Of a DNA stretch of 14,348 nucleotides, positions 6,382-14,314 are shown piece after piece. The position numbers and the translations under genes are program-made. Positions within the stretch are counted from its first letter, which is position 1, and the number at the start of each line of letters is the position of its first letter. The stretch is from Cyanobacteriota bacterium. Its GTDB lineage: Bacteria > Cyanobacteriota > Cyanobacteriia > Leptolyngbyales > Leptolyngbyaceae. Location: positions 1-14,348 of the forward strand of contig JAIXVO010000613.1 in the NCBI GenBank assembly GCA_027482985.1, given 5' to 3'. The notes under the pieces are model-generated. The model was given only the letters and a program-made list of their open reading frames with translations, searched no databases and had not been told where the DNA came from.

Positions 6382-7125
6382 ATGGACAAGGCAACCCAAA
6401 ATACGTTGGAGCTGGCACGGCAGGGCGATCCAGGGGCGATCGCGGTGATTTTGACCTATCACCTATCCCAACGCTGGAATACCAGTGCCAGCGCCATTCG
6501 GCTGGGAAATTACCTATCGGTGTTGATTGATGTCAGCTATGCCATTCCCCAAGCCCGTCTGGTACAGCTCGTCCTCGACATTCTGCGGGATCTGGATATC
6601 CAAGGGATTACCGTGATCGAAATTAATGCGCGCCAAACGGACGATCCTGAGGTGCAATGGAGTCAGACAATAGAACTGGACTCTCCCACCCCCCTTACTA
6701 CCATGACCGATGCTCCGTCTGCTGACCTGACTCCCGCCGCCCCCCTCGATCTCACAACAGCCGAGCGATCGCCCGCTCCAGAACCCGCCAGCGACACCTG
6801 GGAACCCTCCCTCTATGCCTTCCTCCAGCGTCCCGAACTGGTCGCCCTGCTCGCCTTCGCGATCGTCCTGGTGCTGTGGGATTCGTATCTGGAATGGATG
6901 GGCGAAATTGACACCAGCCAGCCGTTAACCGGGGTGAAGCTGGCGCGCCGCTTAGGGGTGAGTGCCAGCACCCTGAGCAAGTTTAAATATCGCGCCAACT
7001 TTAGCGAGTGGAGCCGCGATCTCGACCCGGCAGGGATTGCCTGGAGCTACGAGAACAAACTGTTTGTGCCGCAACTTTATGGCTACCCCACGGGCGATCG
7101 CGAATTGGCTGGCTTAACTCACTAA
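6382..7125 (+). CDS. Unassigned protein: cyanobacterial N-terminal module, hydrophobic segment, C-terminal HTH-like module
   Basis: I cannot name a function for these 247 residues. Residues 5-97 ([20 protein letters not shown] at 8-27, then [21 protein letters not shown] at 79-99) resemble a module I associate with many cyanobacterial proteins of unknown role. Residues 100-140 are a Pro/Ala/Thr/Ser-rich linker. Residues 153-170 ([18 protein letters not shown]) form a hydrophobic stretch, either a short membrane helix or a buried helix. Residues 182-205 ([20 protein letters not shown]) look like a helix-turn-helix. [16 protein letters not shown] (215-230) recalls the tail of other cyanobacterial HTH-like modules. 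If the helix spans the membrane, the protein would be a membrane-tethered DNA or protein binder. The 3' end overlaps the convergent hydrolase gene by 12 bp. The ATG at 6382 has only a weak ribosome binding site. Confidence 0.8.
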   Translation: MDKATQNTLELARQGDPGAIAVILTYHLSQRWNTSASAIRLGNYLSVLIDVSYAIPQARLVQLVLDILRDLDIQGITVIEINARQTDDPEVQWSQTIELDSPTPLTTMTDAPSADLTPAAPLDLTTAERSPAPEPASDTWEPSLYAFLQRPELVALLAFAIVLVLWDSYLEWMGEIDTSQPLTGVKLARRLGVSASTLSKFKYRANFSEWSRDLDPAGIAWSYENKLFVPQLYGYPTGDRELAGLTH

Positions 7126-7806
7126 CGCCGCACCTTTCCACGCCCGCAAGCCTTCTAAACACTGAGCCGCAGTGGCAGTCCAGCCGACAATCCCACCCTG
7201 CGCCCGCACCATTTCCAGGGTAGACGCTTTGAACTCAGGGAAGTAGCTTTCGGTGCAGTCTTCCACCATCAGGCATTCGTAGCCGCGATCGTTGGCCTCC
7301 CGCATCGTCGTTTGCACACACACCTCAGTCGTCACGCCCGTAATCAACAAATGGGTGATGTTATGTTCCTGCAAAATGGTAGCCATTTCCGTCGCGTAAA
7401 ACGCCCCTTTCCCCGGTTTATGAATCACAAACTCACCCGGTAGCGGTGCTAATTCAGGAATAATCCCATTCCCGGCTTCCCCTTTGACTAAAATTCGACC
7501 CATCGGCCCCTGATCGCCGATCGTCATCGCGCCCTTACCTCGCTTCAATTTCGCGGGGGGACAATCGGACAGATCGGGCAAATGGCATTCCAGCGTGTGA
7601 ATAATCGGCAGTCCCAATTCCCGAAAGCCCGCCATCAATTGTTGCAGCGTCGGCACGATCGCCTGTAACCGCCCCACATCATTGCCAAGCGCATCCCCAA
7701 AGCCCCCCAATTCCATAAAATCCCGTTGCATATCAATCACAACCAAGGCCACATGACTCGATGCTGGTAGCTCGTACTCGTAGGGCAGCGCAGAAATGGC
7801 AACCAT
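7114..7806 (-). CDS. Isochorismatase-family cysteine hydrolase
   Basis: This 230-residue protein has the isochorismatase fold with a complete catalytic triad. Asp25 lies in [10 protein letters not shown] (21-30), Lys130 in [11 protein letters not shown] (127-137), and the nucleophile Cys163 in [15 protein letters not shown] (157-171), after the usual cis-peptide region. The stretch [19 protein letters not shown] (171-189) resembles amidohydrolases acting on ureido compounds (RutB, biuret or triuret hydrolases). An amide-hydrolysing role is therefore plausible, but the substrate cannot be assigned. The ATG at 7806 was chosen because GAGG lies 9 nt upstream and the family begins here. The frame stays open to 7977, but that extension translates heptamer-repeat DNA. 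It is convergent with the 247-residue gene, and no partner gene hints at a pathway. Confidence 0.92.
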   Translation of the reverse strand: MVAISALPYEYELPASSHVALVVIDMQRDFMELGGFGDALGNDVGRLQAIVPTLQQLMAGFRELGLPIIHTLECHLPDLSDCPPAKLKRGKGAMTIGDQGPMGRILVKGEAGNGIIPELAPLPGEFVIHKPGKGAFYATEMATILQEHNITHLLITGVTTEVCVQTTMREANDRGYECLMVEDCTESYFPEFKASTLEMVRAQGGIVGWTATAAQCLEGLRAWKGAALVS

Positions 7807-7879
7807 GCTGGACAACCTCGTAGGCAATTTATTTTCTGTAGAGTAGCGTGATGTGCGGATTTTCGGAATAGGGGAGGGA

Positions 7880-7911
7880 GAAGGAGTCAGGAGTCGGGGG
7901 TCAGGAGTTGG
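7880..7911. repeat. Heptamer array GGAGTCA type
   Basis: Four 7-bp units in phase, GGAGTCA, GGAGTCG, GGGGTCA and GGAGTTG, lie upstream of the hydrolase gene. A reverse-orientation fragment (CTCCTGACTCC) lies at about 8076-8086. The intervening 170 bp holds palindromes and no gene. This repeats the pattern of oppositely oriented arrays seen around sipA, with a different heptamer. Confidence 0.65.
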
Positions 7912-8017
7912 GTTGCGGCGCGATCGCTCAGCCAGTGCAGTTAGAAGAAGAAAAAGGCTGAAGGAAAATTTAGGCATTCATATACTTCACGCACCAAATG
8001 AACCGCCTTCACCTAAC

Positions 8018-8067
8018 CAGGGCTGTCATCCCTGCCTGACGACGTTCGGCTGAGCGCTCACGTCGAA
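8018..8067. repeat. Palindromes downstream of pgl
   Basis: CAGGG-N7-CCCTG (8018-8034) is followed by an imperfect dyad centred on the perfect 10-bp palindrome TGAGCGCTCA (8051-8060), flanked by TTCG (8045-8048) and CGAA (8064-8067). Both lie downstream of pgl on the minus strand and could act as its transcription end, but no T-run follows. The second resembles a dispersed extragenic cyanobacterial repeat. Confidence 0.5.
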
Positions 8068-8090
8068 GCCTGTGCCTCCTGACTCCCTCC

Positions 8091-8816
8091 CTACCCCCCC
8101 GGCAACCCCTTCGCCGCAGGCTGATCGAGGAGCCACCAGCAGTTGCCTTGGGGCTGAATTAGGCGGGAAGGATATTGGTCATCGTCGTCGATCGCGACAA
8201 AGACATGAGCGAGGGCGGTTTGTTTGTTTTCGCCAGCCACCAGGAAGATGACGGTACGCGCCTGGTTGATGAAAGGAGCAGTGAAGGTGAGGCGGGGTTG
8301 ATCGTCTTTTTGACCGACGGTGACGAGGCGATCGCGCACCTTCAATGCCGCCGTGTGGGGAAATAGGGAGGCGGTGTGCCCGTCGTCGCCCATGCCTTGT
8401 AACATCACATCCAGGGCGGGGAAGGTGCCGGGTGGGGTGTGGAAGAAGGTTTGCAACTCGGTTTCGTAGCGGGCGGCATCGATCGCGGGATCACCCGCTC
8501 CGGTGGGCATGGGATGAATATTGGCGGGGGGGATGGGGATATGGTTGAGCCAGACTTGGCGGGTCATGCCTTCGTTACTGTCGGGATGATCCGGGGGCAC
8601 GTAGCGTTCATCGCCCCAAAAAATGTGGATGTTGTCCCAGGGTAAAGTCTGTTGCGCCAAACTTTCGTACAACGGTTTGGGGGTACTGCCGCCAGAGAGG
8701 GCGATCGTGAACTGCCCCCGCGCCGCGATCGCGCTCGTGATTTGCGCCAAAATCAACTCCTGGGCGCGATCAACGAGGGCGGTTTTGTTGGGCAATATTT
8801 CGACAATGCGTTGCAT
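8091..8816 (-). CDS. pgl: 6-phosphogluconolactonase
   Basis: Pgl hydrolyses 6-phosphogluconolactone to 6-phosphogluconate in the oxidative pentose phosphate pathway, a source of NADPH in darkness. The 241-residue length fits the DevB/SOL family. Motifs are ALSGGSTPKPLYESL (39-53), HIFWGDERYVPPDHPDSN (64-81) and GMGDDGHTASLFPHT (141-155), where His147 matches the catalytic histidine of the GxDGHxxS motif. The ATG at 8816 was preferred over an in-frame TTG at 8852, since GAGG lies 8 nt upstream and homologues begin near here. It is divergent from trpB. No glucose-6-phosphate dehydrogenase or opcA gene lies alongside. The stop codon sits next to C-rich repeat sequence. Confidence 0.95.
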   Translation of the reverse strand: MQRIVEILPNKTALVDRAQELILAQITSAIAARGQFTIALSGGSTPKPLYESLAQQTLPWDNIHIFWGDERYVPPDHPDSNEGMTRQVWLNHIPIPPANIHPMPTGAGDPAIDAARYETELQTFFHTPPGTFPALDVMLQGMGDDGHTASLFPHTAALKVRDRLVTVGQKDDQPRLTFTAPFINQARTVIFLVAGENKQTALAHVFVAIDDDDQYPSRLIQPQGNCWWLLDQPAAKGLPGG

Positions 8817-8851
8817 CCTGCCTGCCTCAAATGGAGAGAAACCAATTCTCA

Positions 8852-8874
8852 AAAATCATAGGAGCGATGATTTT
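8852..8874. promoter_or_regulatory. Perfect 8-bp dyad upstream of pgl (possible operator)
   Basis: AAAATCAT (8852-8859) and ATGATTTT (8867-8874) are exact inverted repeats separated by seven bases. Read on the minus strand, TATGAT (8856-8861), a good -10 box about 40 nt before the pgl ATG, overlaps one arm. A protein bound to the dyad could block or set this promoter. No convincing -35 was found and the binding protein is unknown. Confidence 0.45.
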
Positions 8875-8978
8875 CGGAGCCACCATTGACCCGGAAAGAC
8901 TTAAGCTTCTGGGCGATCGCGGGTTGGCTTCTGGATCTTTGCACCCTGGATCGGAGTGCGTGACACCAACGCTTTCCC

Positions 8979-8984
8979 TATAAT
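8979..8984 (+). promoter_or_regulatory. TATAAT -10 element of the trpB promoter
   Basis: A perfect TATAAT lies 32 nt upstream of the trpB GTG, implying a leader of about 25 nt. This is too short for a tryptophan attenuator. GTGACA at 8960-8965 is a possible -35 but the spacer is only 13 nt, so the -35 remains unclear. Confidence 0.5.
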
Positions 8985-9016
8985 GAAGCTTGTCCTGTAA
9001 ATTCCCAAGCTGCCCT

Positions 9017-10264
9017 GTGACTACGACTCCTATCCGCACCAGCGCTCAATTCAATCCCACTACTCCCCGTCCCGATGCGCAAGGTCGCTTTGGTCAGTTT
9101 GGCGGCAAGTATGTGCCCGAAACCCTGATGCCAGCGCTCACCGAACTGGAAGCAGCCTTCTACCAATACAAAGCCGACCCGGAGTTTCAGCAAGAACTGA
9201 ATGGCCTCTTGAAAGATTATGTGGGCCGACCCAGCCCGCTCTACTTTGCGGAACGGTTGACGACGCACTATGCCCGTCCGGATGGCAGTGGGGCGCAGAT
9301 TTACTTGAAGCGGGAAGACCTCAACCACACGGGGGCGCACAAGATTAACAATGCCTTGGCGCAAGTGCTACTGGCGAAGCGGATGGGCAAACAGCGGATT
9401 ATTGCCGAAACGGGTGCCGGACAGCATGGCGTGGCGACGGCAACGGTCTGTGCGCGGTTTGGGCTGAAGTGCGTGATTTACATGGGCGTGCATGACATGG
9501 AGCGGCAAGCTCTGAATGTGTTTCGGATGCGGCTCATGGGCGCGGAAGTTTCCCCCGTGTCATCGGGGACGGGCACCTTGAAGGATGCCACTTCCGAAGC
9601 AATTCGGGATTGGGTGACGAATGTGGAAACGACCCATTACATTTTGGGATCGGTGGCGGGTCCCCATCCTTACCCCATGCTGGTGCGCGATTTTCATGCG
9701 GTGATTGGGCAGGAAACGCGATCGCAATGTCAGGAAAAATGGGGCGGCTTACCCGATATTCTTCTAGCCTGTGTGGGTGGCGGTTCCAACGCGATGGGAT
9801 TGTTTCATGAATTTGTCCACGAACCGTCCGTCCGTCTGATTGGCGTGGAAGCGGCAGGACATGGCGTACCCAGTGGACAACATGCCGCCACCTTAACGGC
9901 GGGACGAGTCGGCGTGTTGCATGGAGCAATGAGCTATCTCTTGCAGGACGAAGATGGGCAGGTGATTGAACCTCATTCCATTAGTGCTGGGTTAGATTAT
10001 CCCGGTGTCGGACCTGAACATAGTTACTTGAAAGACCTGGGACGGGCTGAGTATTACGGGGTCACCGATGCCGATGCGTTGGCTGCATTCCAACGGTTAT
10101 CACAATTGGAAGGGATTATTCCAGCGCTGGAAACGGCTCACGCGATCGCCTATCTGGAAACCCTCTGTCCGCAACTCTCTGGTCATCCCCGGATCGTAAT
10201 TAATTGTTCTGGACGTGGCGATAAGGACGTGCAAACCGTCGCGAAAGTCCTGCATCCGGACTAG
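9017..10264 (+). CDS. trpB: Tryptophan synthase beta subunit
   Basis: TrpB joins indole, channelled from TrpA, with L-serine to give tryptophan, using PLP. Key residues are present: [19 protein letters not shown] (23-41), the PLP lysine Lys109 in [12 protein letters not shown] (102-113), the catalytic Glu131 in AETGAGQHG (130-138), the phosphate-binding GGGSNAMG (254-261), and CSGRGDKD (397-404). The start is taken as GTG at 9017, giving VTTTPIRTS, like the usual N-terminus in cyanobacteria, for 415 residues. An in-frame TTG at 8990 is possible but would sit at the expected transcription start. No Shine-Dalgarno is visible. trpA and other trp genes are not adjacent, as is common in cyanobacteria. 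Confidence 0.97.
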   Translation: MTTTPIRTSAQFNPTTPRPDAQGRFGQFGGKYVPETLMPALTELEAAFYQYKADPEFQQELNGLLKDYVGRPSPLYFAERLTTHYARPDGSGAQIYLKREDLNHTGAHKINNALAQVLLAKRMGKQRIIAETGAGQHGVATATVCARFGLKCVIYMGVHDMERQALNVFRMRLMGAEVSPVSSGTGTLKDATSEAIRDWVTNVETTHYILGSVAGPHPYPMLVRDFHAVIGQETRSQCQEKWGGLPDILLACVGGGSNAMGLFHEFVHEPSVRLIGVEAAGHGVPSGQHAATLTAGRVGVLHGAMSYLLQDEDGQVIEPHSISAGLDYPGVGPEHSYLKDLGRAEYYGVTDADALAAFQRLSQLEGIIPALETAHAIAYLETLCPQLSGHPRIVINCSGRGDKDVQTVAKVLHPD

Positions 10265-10281
10265 TGAGATTGACGTAGTAG

Positions 10282-10301
10282 GGGCGAATGGTCATTCGCC
10301 C
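10282..10301. terminator. Hairpin GGGCGAATG-GT-CATTCGCCC after trpB
   Basis: Exact 9-bp arms (10282-10290 and 10293-10301) lie 18 nt past the trpB stop. In RNA this would form at least a 7-bp GC-rich stem, followed by only a loose T-rich tail (TGATTTCATTT). It probably serves as the trpB terminator. The sequence also resembles a dispersed GGGGCGAA...TTCGCCCC repeat common in cyanobacteria. Confidence 0.6.
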
Positions 10302-10508
10302 TGATTTCATTTGCCGCGATCGCACTTGCCTGCGGTCTACCATTTCATGCTGGAATGAGACCATTACGGCGGCAATCACCCCACGATTGATTGTTGTCTG
10401 GGCAAAGCGCTGAATCATTGAGGGTTTACCTCTGCCTGCTGCCCTACTGAACTGGAACCATCCGTACACTTTTTCTAATTTTGGTCAAAACCTCATTGGG
10501 GGTTCAAA

Positions 10509-10530
10509 GAGCGGGTCGCTCCATGTTTTT
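10509..10530 (+). terminator. Weak hairpin GAGCG-GGT-CGCTC followed by TTTTT
   Basis: A 5-bp stem with a 3-nt loop is followed after four bases by five Ts. It has the form of a weak intrinsic terminator on the plus strand but has no gene of its own just upstream. It may back up the trpB hairpin or be chance. Confidence 0.25.
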
Positions 10531-10737
10531 CCCTTAAAGCTGAATAACCGCAGGAATGCGGATGCTATGGTGAGGTTACGTAAATCTACCAGCCTTCATT
10601 CCAGCCTCGGCGATCGCGCTGTGAAGAATGAATTCGCTGCTGTAAGGAGTTCCTGAAGGCGTGCTTGAGGGTGCTACATGCCATGAGCTTCCGGTGCATT
10701 CACCCAGAGAATTTCAAACGCTTGTAGGAGTTGCTTC

Positions 10738-10902
10738 ATGTTTAAAATTGATTTGGCCTATCCGGTGGTATCTCGCTCCACCCTACGGTTTTCACTGCGA
10801 GGAGTAGCCCACTACTGCATCGAACATCCCTTCACGACTGCTGTCTTGGCCACCCTCCTCGCGTGGCAAGACCCGTACGAGGGCAACTCTACGCTGGAGT
10901 AG
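10738..10902 (+). CDS. Possible small protein, 54 codons
   Basis: An ATG at 10738 is preceded by AGGAG with 7-nt spacing, the best ribosome binding site in the window. The frame runs 54 codons (starting MFKIDLAYPVVSRSTLRFSL) to TAG at 10902. It carries a mildly hydrophobic stretch FTTAVLATLLAW near residues 32-43 and an acidic end. It overlaps the 3' end of the convergent RarA gene by 14 bp. I recognise no family and cannot show it is expressed. It may be a real small protein or a chance frame. Confidence 0.4.
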   Translation: MFKIDLAYPVVSRSTLRFSLRGVAHYCIEHPFTTAVLATLLAWQDPYEGNSTLE

Positions 10903-13138
10903 GCCACCGCGCCTGGATGATCGCGATCGCGCTGTGCCACGGCACGGGGTGATGGCACAAGGATTCGGTAAAGCGATCGCGGATCAGGGCAATCTCGGCG
11001 GGCTGCAAGGACTGGCTGAGGTACTCGGCATAGGTGAACGGCATCGAGCCTGCCGTAAACCAGCGGGCAATTAGAGCGGGCGTGATCCATAACTCCGTGG
11101 GTACCCGCTCCAGTTGCACCGTCACCGCAAATCCCGCCAGTTGGAACCAGTGTTCCAGATCCGCCACATCCCATTGCAACCTGGCTTCCTGAGGATGGGC
11201 ATAAATGGCTTCCTCTGCCGCGACCAGTCGGTCGTAGAGGGGCAAGCCAATCCACTCCGGTTGCAGCAGGCGGTATAACCGTTGCGCCTGCCGGGGAATT
11301 GATTCGGCCAACAGGAGGCCGGTTGTAGGGGCGAAATGGCGGGTTTGCCAGATCTGCGCCAGGGTCTGGATTGTCGTTTCTGGAGTGGTTTCAGCCGCTA
11401 AGACTTGCCGCCCGATCGCCCAATCAAACTGCACATTCTGACCTGTGTCTGCGAGGACTTGCGGGAATTCGAGCAACCGCGACGATCGCAGCACAACTGG
11501 ACGGGACAGGGCAGGAAGGGCTTGACTTTGTTCAGTCAAAGCGATCGCTTCCGTCGCTGTCCACACGCAGGCATACACCCCACCCTCTGGGACTCGCCGC
11601 ACCGCTTCCCAGGTGAGGAGTCCGGTGCCTGCGTTGAAGTCCAGTACCAGATGATGCCGTTGCAGGGTGGCGAGGCTAAACAGGCGATCGCGGATTGTCC
11701 CCAGTTGCCCCCCTACCTGGCTTAAGGTGCGTTGGAGCCAGCGCTCCTGGGCGGCATCGGCAGGGCCAAAGGTGAGCGCTTCCAGCGGGCCACCCCAACT
11801 GGTGCCTTCCACCATTGCCGCTAATTGGGCTTCTCGACGTTGTGCGACCTGGGTTTGGATGTGGGCTTCATAGCCTTGCTGCGACGGTTGGTAAAACACC
11901 TGTCCCTGCAACCCGCTGGGCAGATATTGTTGTTCCACCCAATGATCGCGGTAGGCATGGGGATAGAGATATCCCGCCCCATGACCAAACCCTTTTTTGT
12001 CCCGGTTGGCATCCCGCAGGGGCGACGGCACTTCCGCTTCCCGCTCTTGTTCCACAGCCGCCAGCGCATCAAAAAAGCCCATCACACTATTCGATTTGGG
12101 ACAAGTCGCCAGATACAACGTGGCTTGCGCCAGGGGATACCGACCTTCTGGCAACCCAACGCGATCGAAGGCCATCGCACAAGCATTCACCACGACGATC
12201 GCCTGCGGATCTGCCATCCCCACATCTTCTCCCGCCAGAATCAATAAGCGCCGAAAGATGAAGCGCGGATCTTCCCCGGCATAGACCATCCGCGCCAGCC
12301 AGTAGAGCGCCGCATCCGGATCAGAGCCGCGCACACTTTTGATAAAGGCGCTGATCGTATCGAAATGGGCATCCCCTTCTTTGTCGTACAACACCGCCCG
12401 CCGCTGAATCGACTCTTCCGCCACCGCCAGCGTCAGGTGAATCTGCCCCTCAGCGTTACGAGGTGTGGTTTCCACCGCTAATTCCACAGCATTCAGGAGG
12501 GCGCGGGCATCCCCATTCGCCACATTCGCCCAATGGTTGAGGGCATCCTCATCGAGTTGGATGGGGCGATCGCCGTAGCCGCGAATCGGGTCAGTCAGGG
12601 CTTGCTGCACAATTTGCCGTAAGCCTACCGCATCCAGCGGTTTGAGTTGGAACAGGCGCGATCGCGAAACCAGGGCTTTGTTCACTTCAAAGTAAGGATT
12701 TTCCGTCGTCGCTCCAATCAAAATCACGGTGCCATTCTCCACCCACGGCAGCAGGGCATCCTGTTGCGCCTTGTTGAACCGATGCACTTCATCCACAAAC
12801 AAAATCGTGCGCTGGTCATACATCCCGCGTTTTTCTTGGGCCGTGGCGATCGCTTCCCGAATTTCTTTCACCCCCGCCAGCACTGCATTGATCGCAATAA
12901 AGTGCGCCTTTGTCGTATTCGCGATGATGCGCGCCAGGGTGGTTTTGCCAGTTCCAGGGGGCCCATAGAAAATCAGGGACGAGAGTTGATCCGCCTGAAT
13001 CGCTCGCCGCAACAAACGTCCCTCACCGACGATCGCCGCCTGCCCGACAAATTCATCCAGCGTCCGGGGGCGCATCCGAGCGGCGAGGGGGGCTTCGGCT
13101 TCCGTTTTTTCCTGTCGATGCCGTTCAAACAAATCCAT
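10889..13138 (-). CDS. rarA: RarA/MgsA AAA+ ATPase fused to a methyltransferase-like C-terminal domain
   Basis: RarA is a clamp-loader-like ATPase acting at stalled replication forks. In this 749-residue protein the N-terminal 430 residues are RarA. Walker A is GPPGTGKTT (59-67), Walker B ILFVDEVHRF (112-121), and sensor 1 IGATTENPYF (141-150). The arginine finger region is SRSR (158-161), followed by FIKSVRGSDPDAALYWLARM (265-284) and the terminal YLYPHAYRDHWVEQQYLP (390-407). Residues 460-749 are extra: HLVLDFNAGTGLLTWEA (496-512) looks like motif I of class I SAM-dependent methyltransferases. This RarA plus unknown-domain fusion is known from cyanobacteria; the activity of the second half is not established. 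The start MDLFERHRQ at 13138 is preferred over ATG 13150 and the longer open frame to 13273. No strong Shine-Dalgarno is visible for either. It is divergent from the DUF3445 gene. Confidence 0.93.
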   Translation of the reverse strand: MDLFERHRQEKTEAEAPLAARMRPRTLDEFVGQAAIVGEGRLLRRAIQADQLSSLIFYGPPGTGKTTLARIIANTTKAHFIAINAVLAGVKEIREAIATAQEKRGMYDQRTILFVDEVHRFNKAQQDALLPWVENGTVILIGATTENPYFEVNKALVSRSRLFQLKPLDAVGLRQIVQQALTDPIRGYGDRPIQLDEDALNHWANVANGDARALLNAVELAVETTPRNAEGQIHLTLAVAEESIQRRAVLYDKEGDAHFDTISAFIKSVRGSDPDAALYWLARMVYAGEDPRFIFRRLLILAGEDVGMADPQAIVVVNACAMAFDRVGLPEGRYPLAQATLYLATCPKSNSVMGFFDALAAVEQEREAEVPSPLRDANRDKKGFGHGAGYLYPHAYRDHWVEQQYLPSGLQGQVFYQPSQQGYEAHIQTQVAQRREAQLAAMVEGTSWGGPLEALTFGPADAAQERWLQRTLSQVGGQLGTIRDRLFSLATLQRHHLVLDFNAGTGLLTWEAVRRVPEGGVYACVWTATEAIALTEQSQALPALSRPVVLRSSRLLEFPQVLADTGQNVQFDWAIGRQVLAAETTPETTIQTLAQIWQTRHFAPTTGLLLAESIPRQAQRLYRLLQPEWIGLPLYDRLVAAEEAIYAHPQEARLQWDVADLEHWFQLAGFAVTVQLERVPTELWITPALIARWFTAGSMPFTYAEYLSQSLQPAEIALIRDRFTESLCHHPVPWHSAIAIIQARWPTPA

Positions 13139-13185
13139 AAGCGGTGCCATTAGGATCAAGATGAACTGTAGCCGGAATCTTGCGC
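13139..13185. promoter_or_regulatory. 47-bp divergent gap between rarA and the DUF3445 gene
   Basis: Both genes start from this very short gap, so their promoters must overlap or lie inside the opposite coding region. No clear -10/-35 pair or dyad is visible. GGAA about 8-10 nt before the DUF3445 ATG is the only ribosome-binding hint. Confidence 0.4.
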
Positions 13186-14217
13186 ATGATGGAACAACCT
13201 GTGGCGCGATCGCTGGATCAGGCTCCAACCGTTGACCGCCTCCCCGCTGCCGCCGAGTATTTTCCCCTGGCAAATGGGCGCTATGAAGTCAAACCCGGTT
13301 TGTTTCGGTGGGGTACTGATTTTGGCAATGGTAACGCGGATCAGCAGGTGTTTCAGCTTGATCATAGCGTTGCCCACTACCGCCAGATGAAACAACAGGC
13401 GCGGGCAGAAGCTTTGCCCAAGTATTACCAAACGCACCAGTATGGGGACGACGTAGCCCAGGCGATCGCCCACTTCATCATCCACCGTCTGGTGACAGAC
13501 CATCCCCACCACTTTCATCTGACCCCCCACGGGGACGGTTGCACCCTGCACAATCAACTCACCCAAGAAACCCTACATTTTACTGCCGATTATCAGTTGC
13601 AACGGGTGGACTCCCCTGATCCAGTCACCTTGCCGCCCTACCAGGACTCGCTGGATGCTCTCGCCCTACAAGTCCAGGAAGATCTGGCAGTCGTGAGTCG
13701 GGAAGTCGATCGCCATTGGATCAGCGCGATTCACTTATGTTTTCCCAACCATTGGGCAGCGGCAACCAAAATTGGGCAACCCTTCGCGATCGCCCATGCG
13801 CCAGTCCCAGGCATGACCGCCATGAATCAGCGTAGTGATGCGATCGTCCACATGTTGATCACCCGTCCGCCCACCGTCCGGTTTGCCTGGGGAGTGAGTA
13901 CCGACACCCGCCTGAATCATCACCCGGAACCACCCGATGGCATCGCGATCGCAGATTGGCAAGGACGCGCCTTTGATCCCGCTCACCCCCGCCTGTACTT
14001 GCGCATTGAACGCCAAGTCTGTTGGGGTTTACCCGCTGTGAATGCCTTCCTGTTTACGATTCGCACGTCCTTTCGCGATGTTCAGGCATTAAAACGAGAT
14101 CCGGTGTTGCGATCGCAATTGGGGAACGCGGTGCGATCGATGTCCCCTGCCGCCCTCGCCTACAAAGGGCTGGCGACCCAGCAAACCGAGATTTTGCACT
14201 GGCTAGAACACTCCTGA
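13186..14217 (+). CDS. Heme-dependent oxidative N-demethylase family protein (DUF3445)
   Basis: This 343-residue protein matches the DUF3445 family, whose characterised members use heme and oxygen to remove methyl groups from secondary amines. Recognisable conserved stretches, in order, are LQVQEDLAVVSRE (161-173), IHLCFPNHWAAATKIGQPF (182-200), IAHAPVPGM (202-210), LYLRIERQVCWGLP (270-283) and LFTIRTS (289-295). The order and spacing fit the family. The heme ligand cannot be pinned from sequence alone, and the physiological substrate is unknown. The frame opens at TTG 13180, but ATG 13186 (or the adjacent ATG 13189) is the likely start. It is divergent from rarA, with no pathway partner in view. 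A second-copy or cyanobacteria-specific role is possible. Confidence 0.88.
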   Translation: MMEQPVARSLDQAPTVDRLPAAAEYFPLANGRYEVKPGLFRWGTDFGNGNADQQVFQLDHSVAHYRQMKQQARAEALPKYYQTHQYGDDVAQAIAHFIIHRLVTDHPHHFHLTPHGDGCTLHNQLTQETLHFTADYQLQRVDSPDPVTLPPYQDSLDALALQVQEDLAVVSREVDRHWISAIHLCFPNHWAAATKIGQPFAIAHAPVPGMTAMNQRSDAIVHMLITRPPTVRFAWGVSTDTRLNHHPEPPDGIAIADWQGRAFDPAHPRLYLRIERQVCWGLPAVNAFLFTIRTSFRDVQALKRDPVLRSQLGNAVRSMSPAALAYKGLATQQTEILHWLEHS

Positions 14218-14314
14218 GTAAGTCAGAGCGATCTACCCACATCACCTTGGCTCATTACTAGCGATAATCTCCACCACGTCACCACTAGAGTTTATCTGCG
14301 CAGCCCCAGCGTTG

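Larger units (their letters stand above)
10265..10737. other. 473-bp intergenic stretch after trpB
   Basis: Only the hairpins listed separately stand out. A second weak dyad, TTCATTC (10595-10601) with GAATGAA (10626-10632), brackets a HIP1 site. A GTG frame at 10661 of about 48 codons, with AAGGAG 11 nt upstream, overlaps the small ORF at 10738 in another frame and has no recognised similarity. No tRNA or other RNA gene was recognised. Confidence 0.5.

Noticed and set aside
7807..7977. N-terminal extension of the cysteine hydrolase, with a signal-peptide-like start
   Set aside because: It translates repeat DNA. The ATG at 7806 has GAGG at 9 nt and starts where the family does, so the apparent signal peptide is an artefact.
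8985..9016. Tryptophan attenuator or leader peptide before trpB
   Set aside because: The leader after the TATAAT box is only about 25 nt, with no Trp-codon peptide and no terminator hairpin.
10200..10469. 89-codon minus-strand ORF
   Set aside because: Overlaps the trpB 3' end and its hairpin, with no ribosome binding site and no recognised similarity.
11815..12261. Several long plus-strand ORFs opposite rarA
   Set aside because: They are antisense shadows of a conserved AAA+ gene with high GC, and none has protein-like motifs.
13139..13273. 45-residue N-terminal extension of RarA
   Set aside because: It overlaps the divergent DUF3445 gene and precedes the typical MDLFE start, so it is probably chance open frame.
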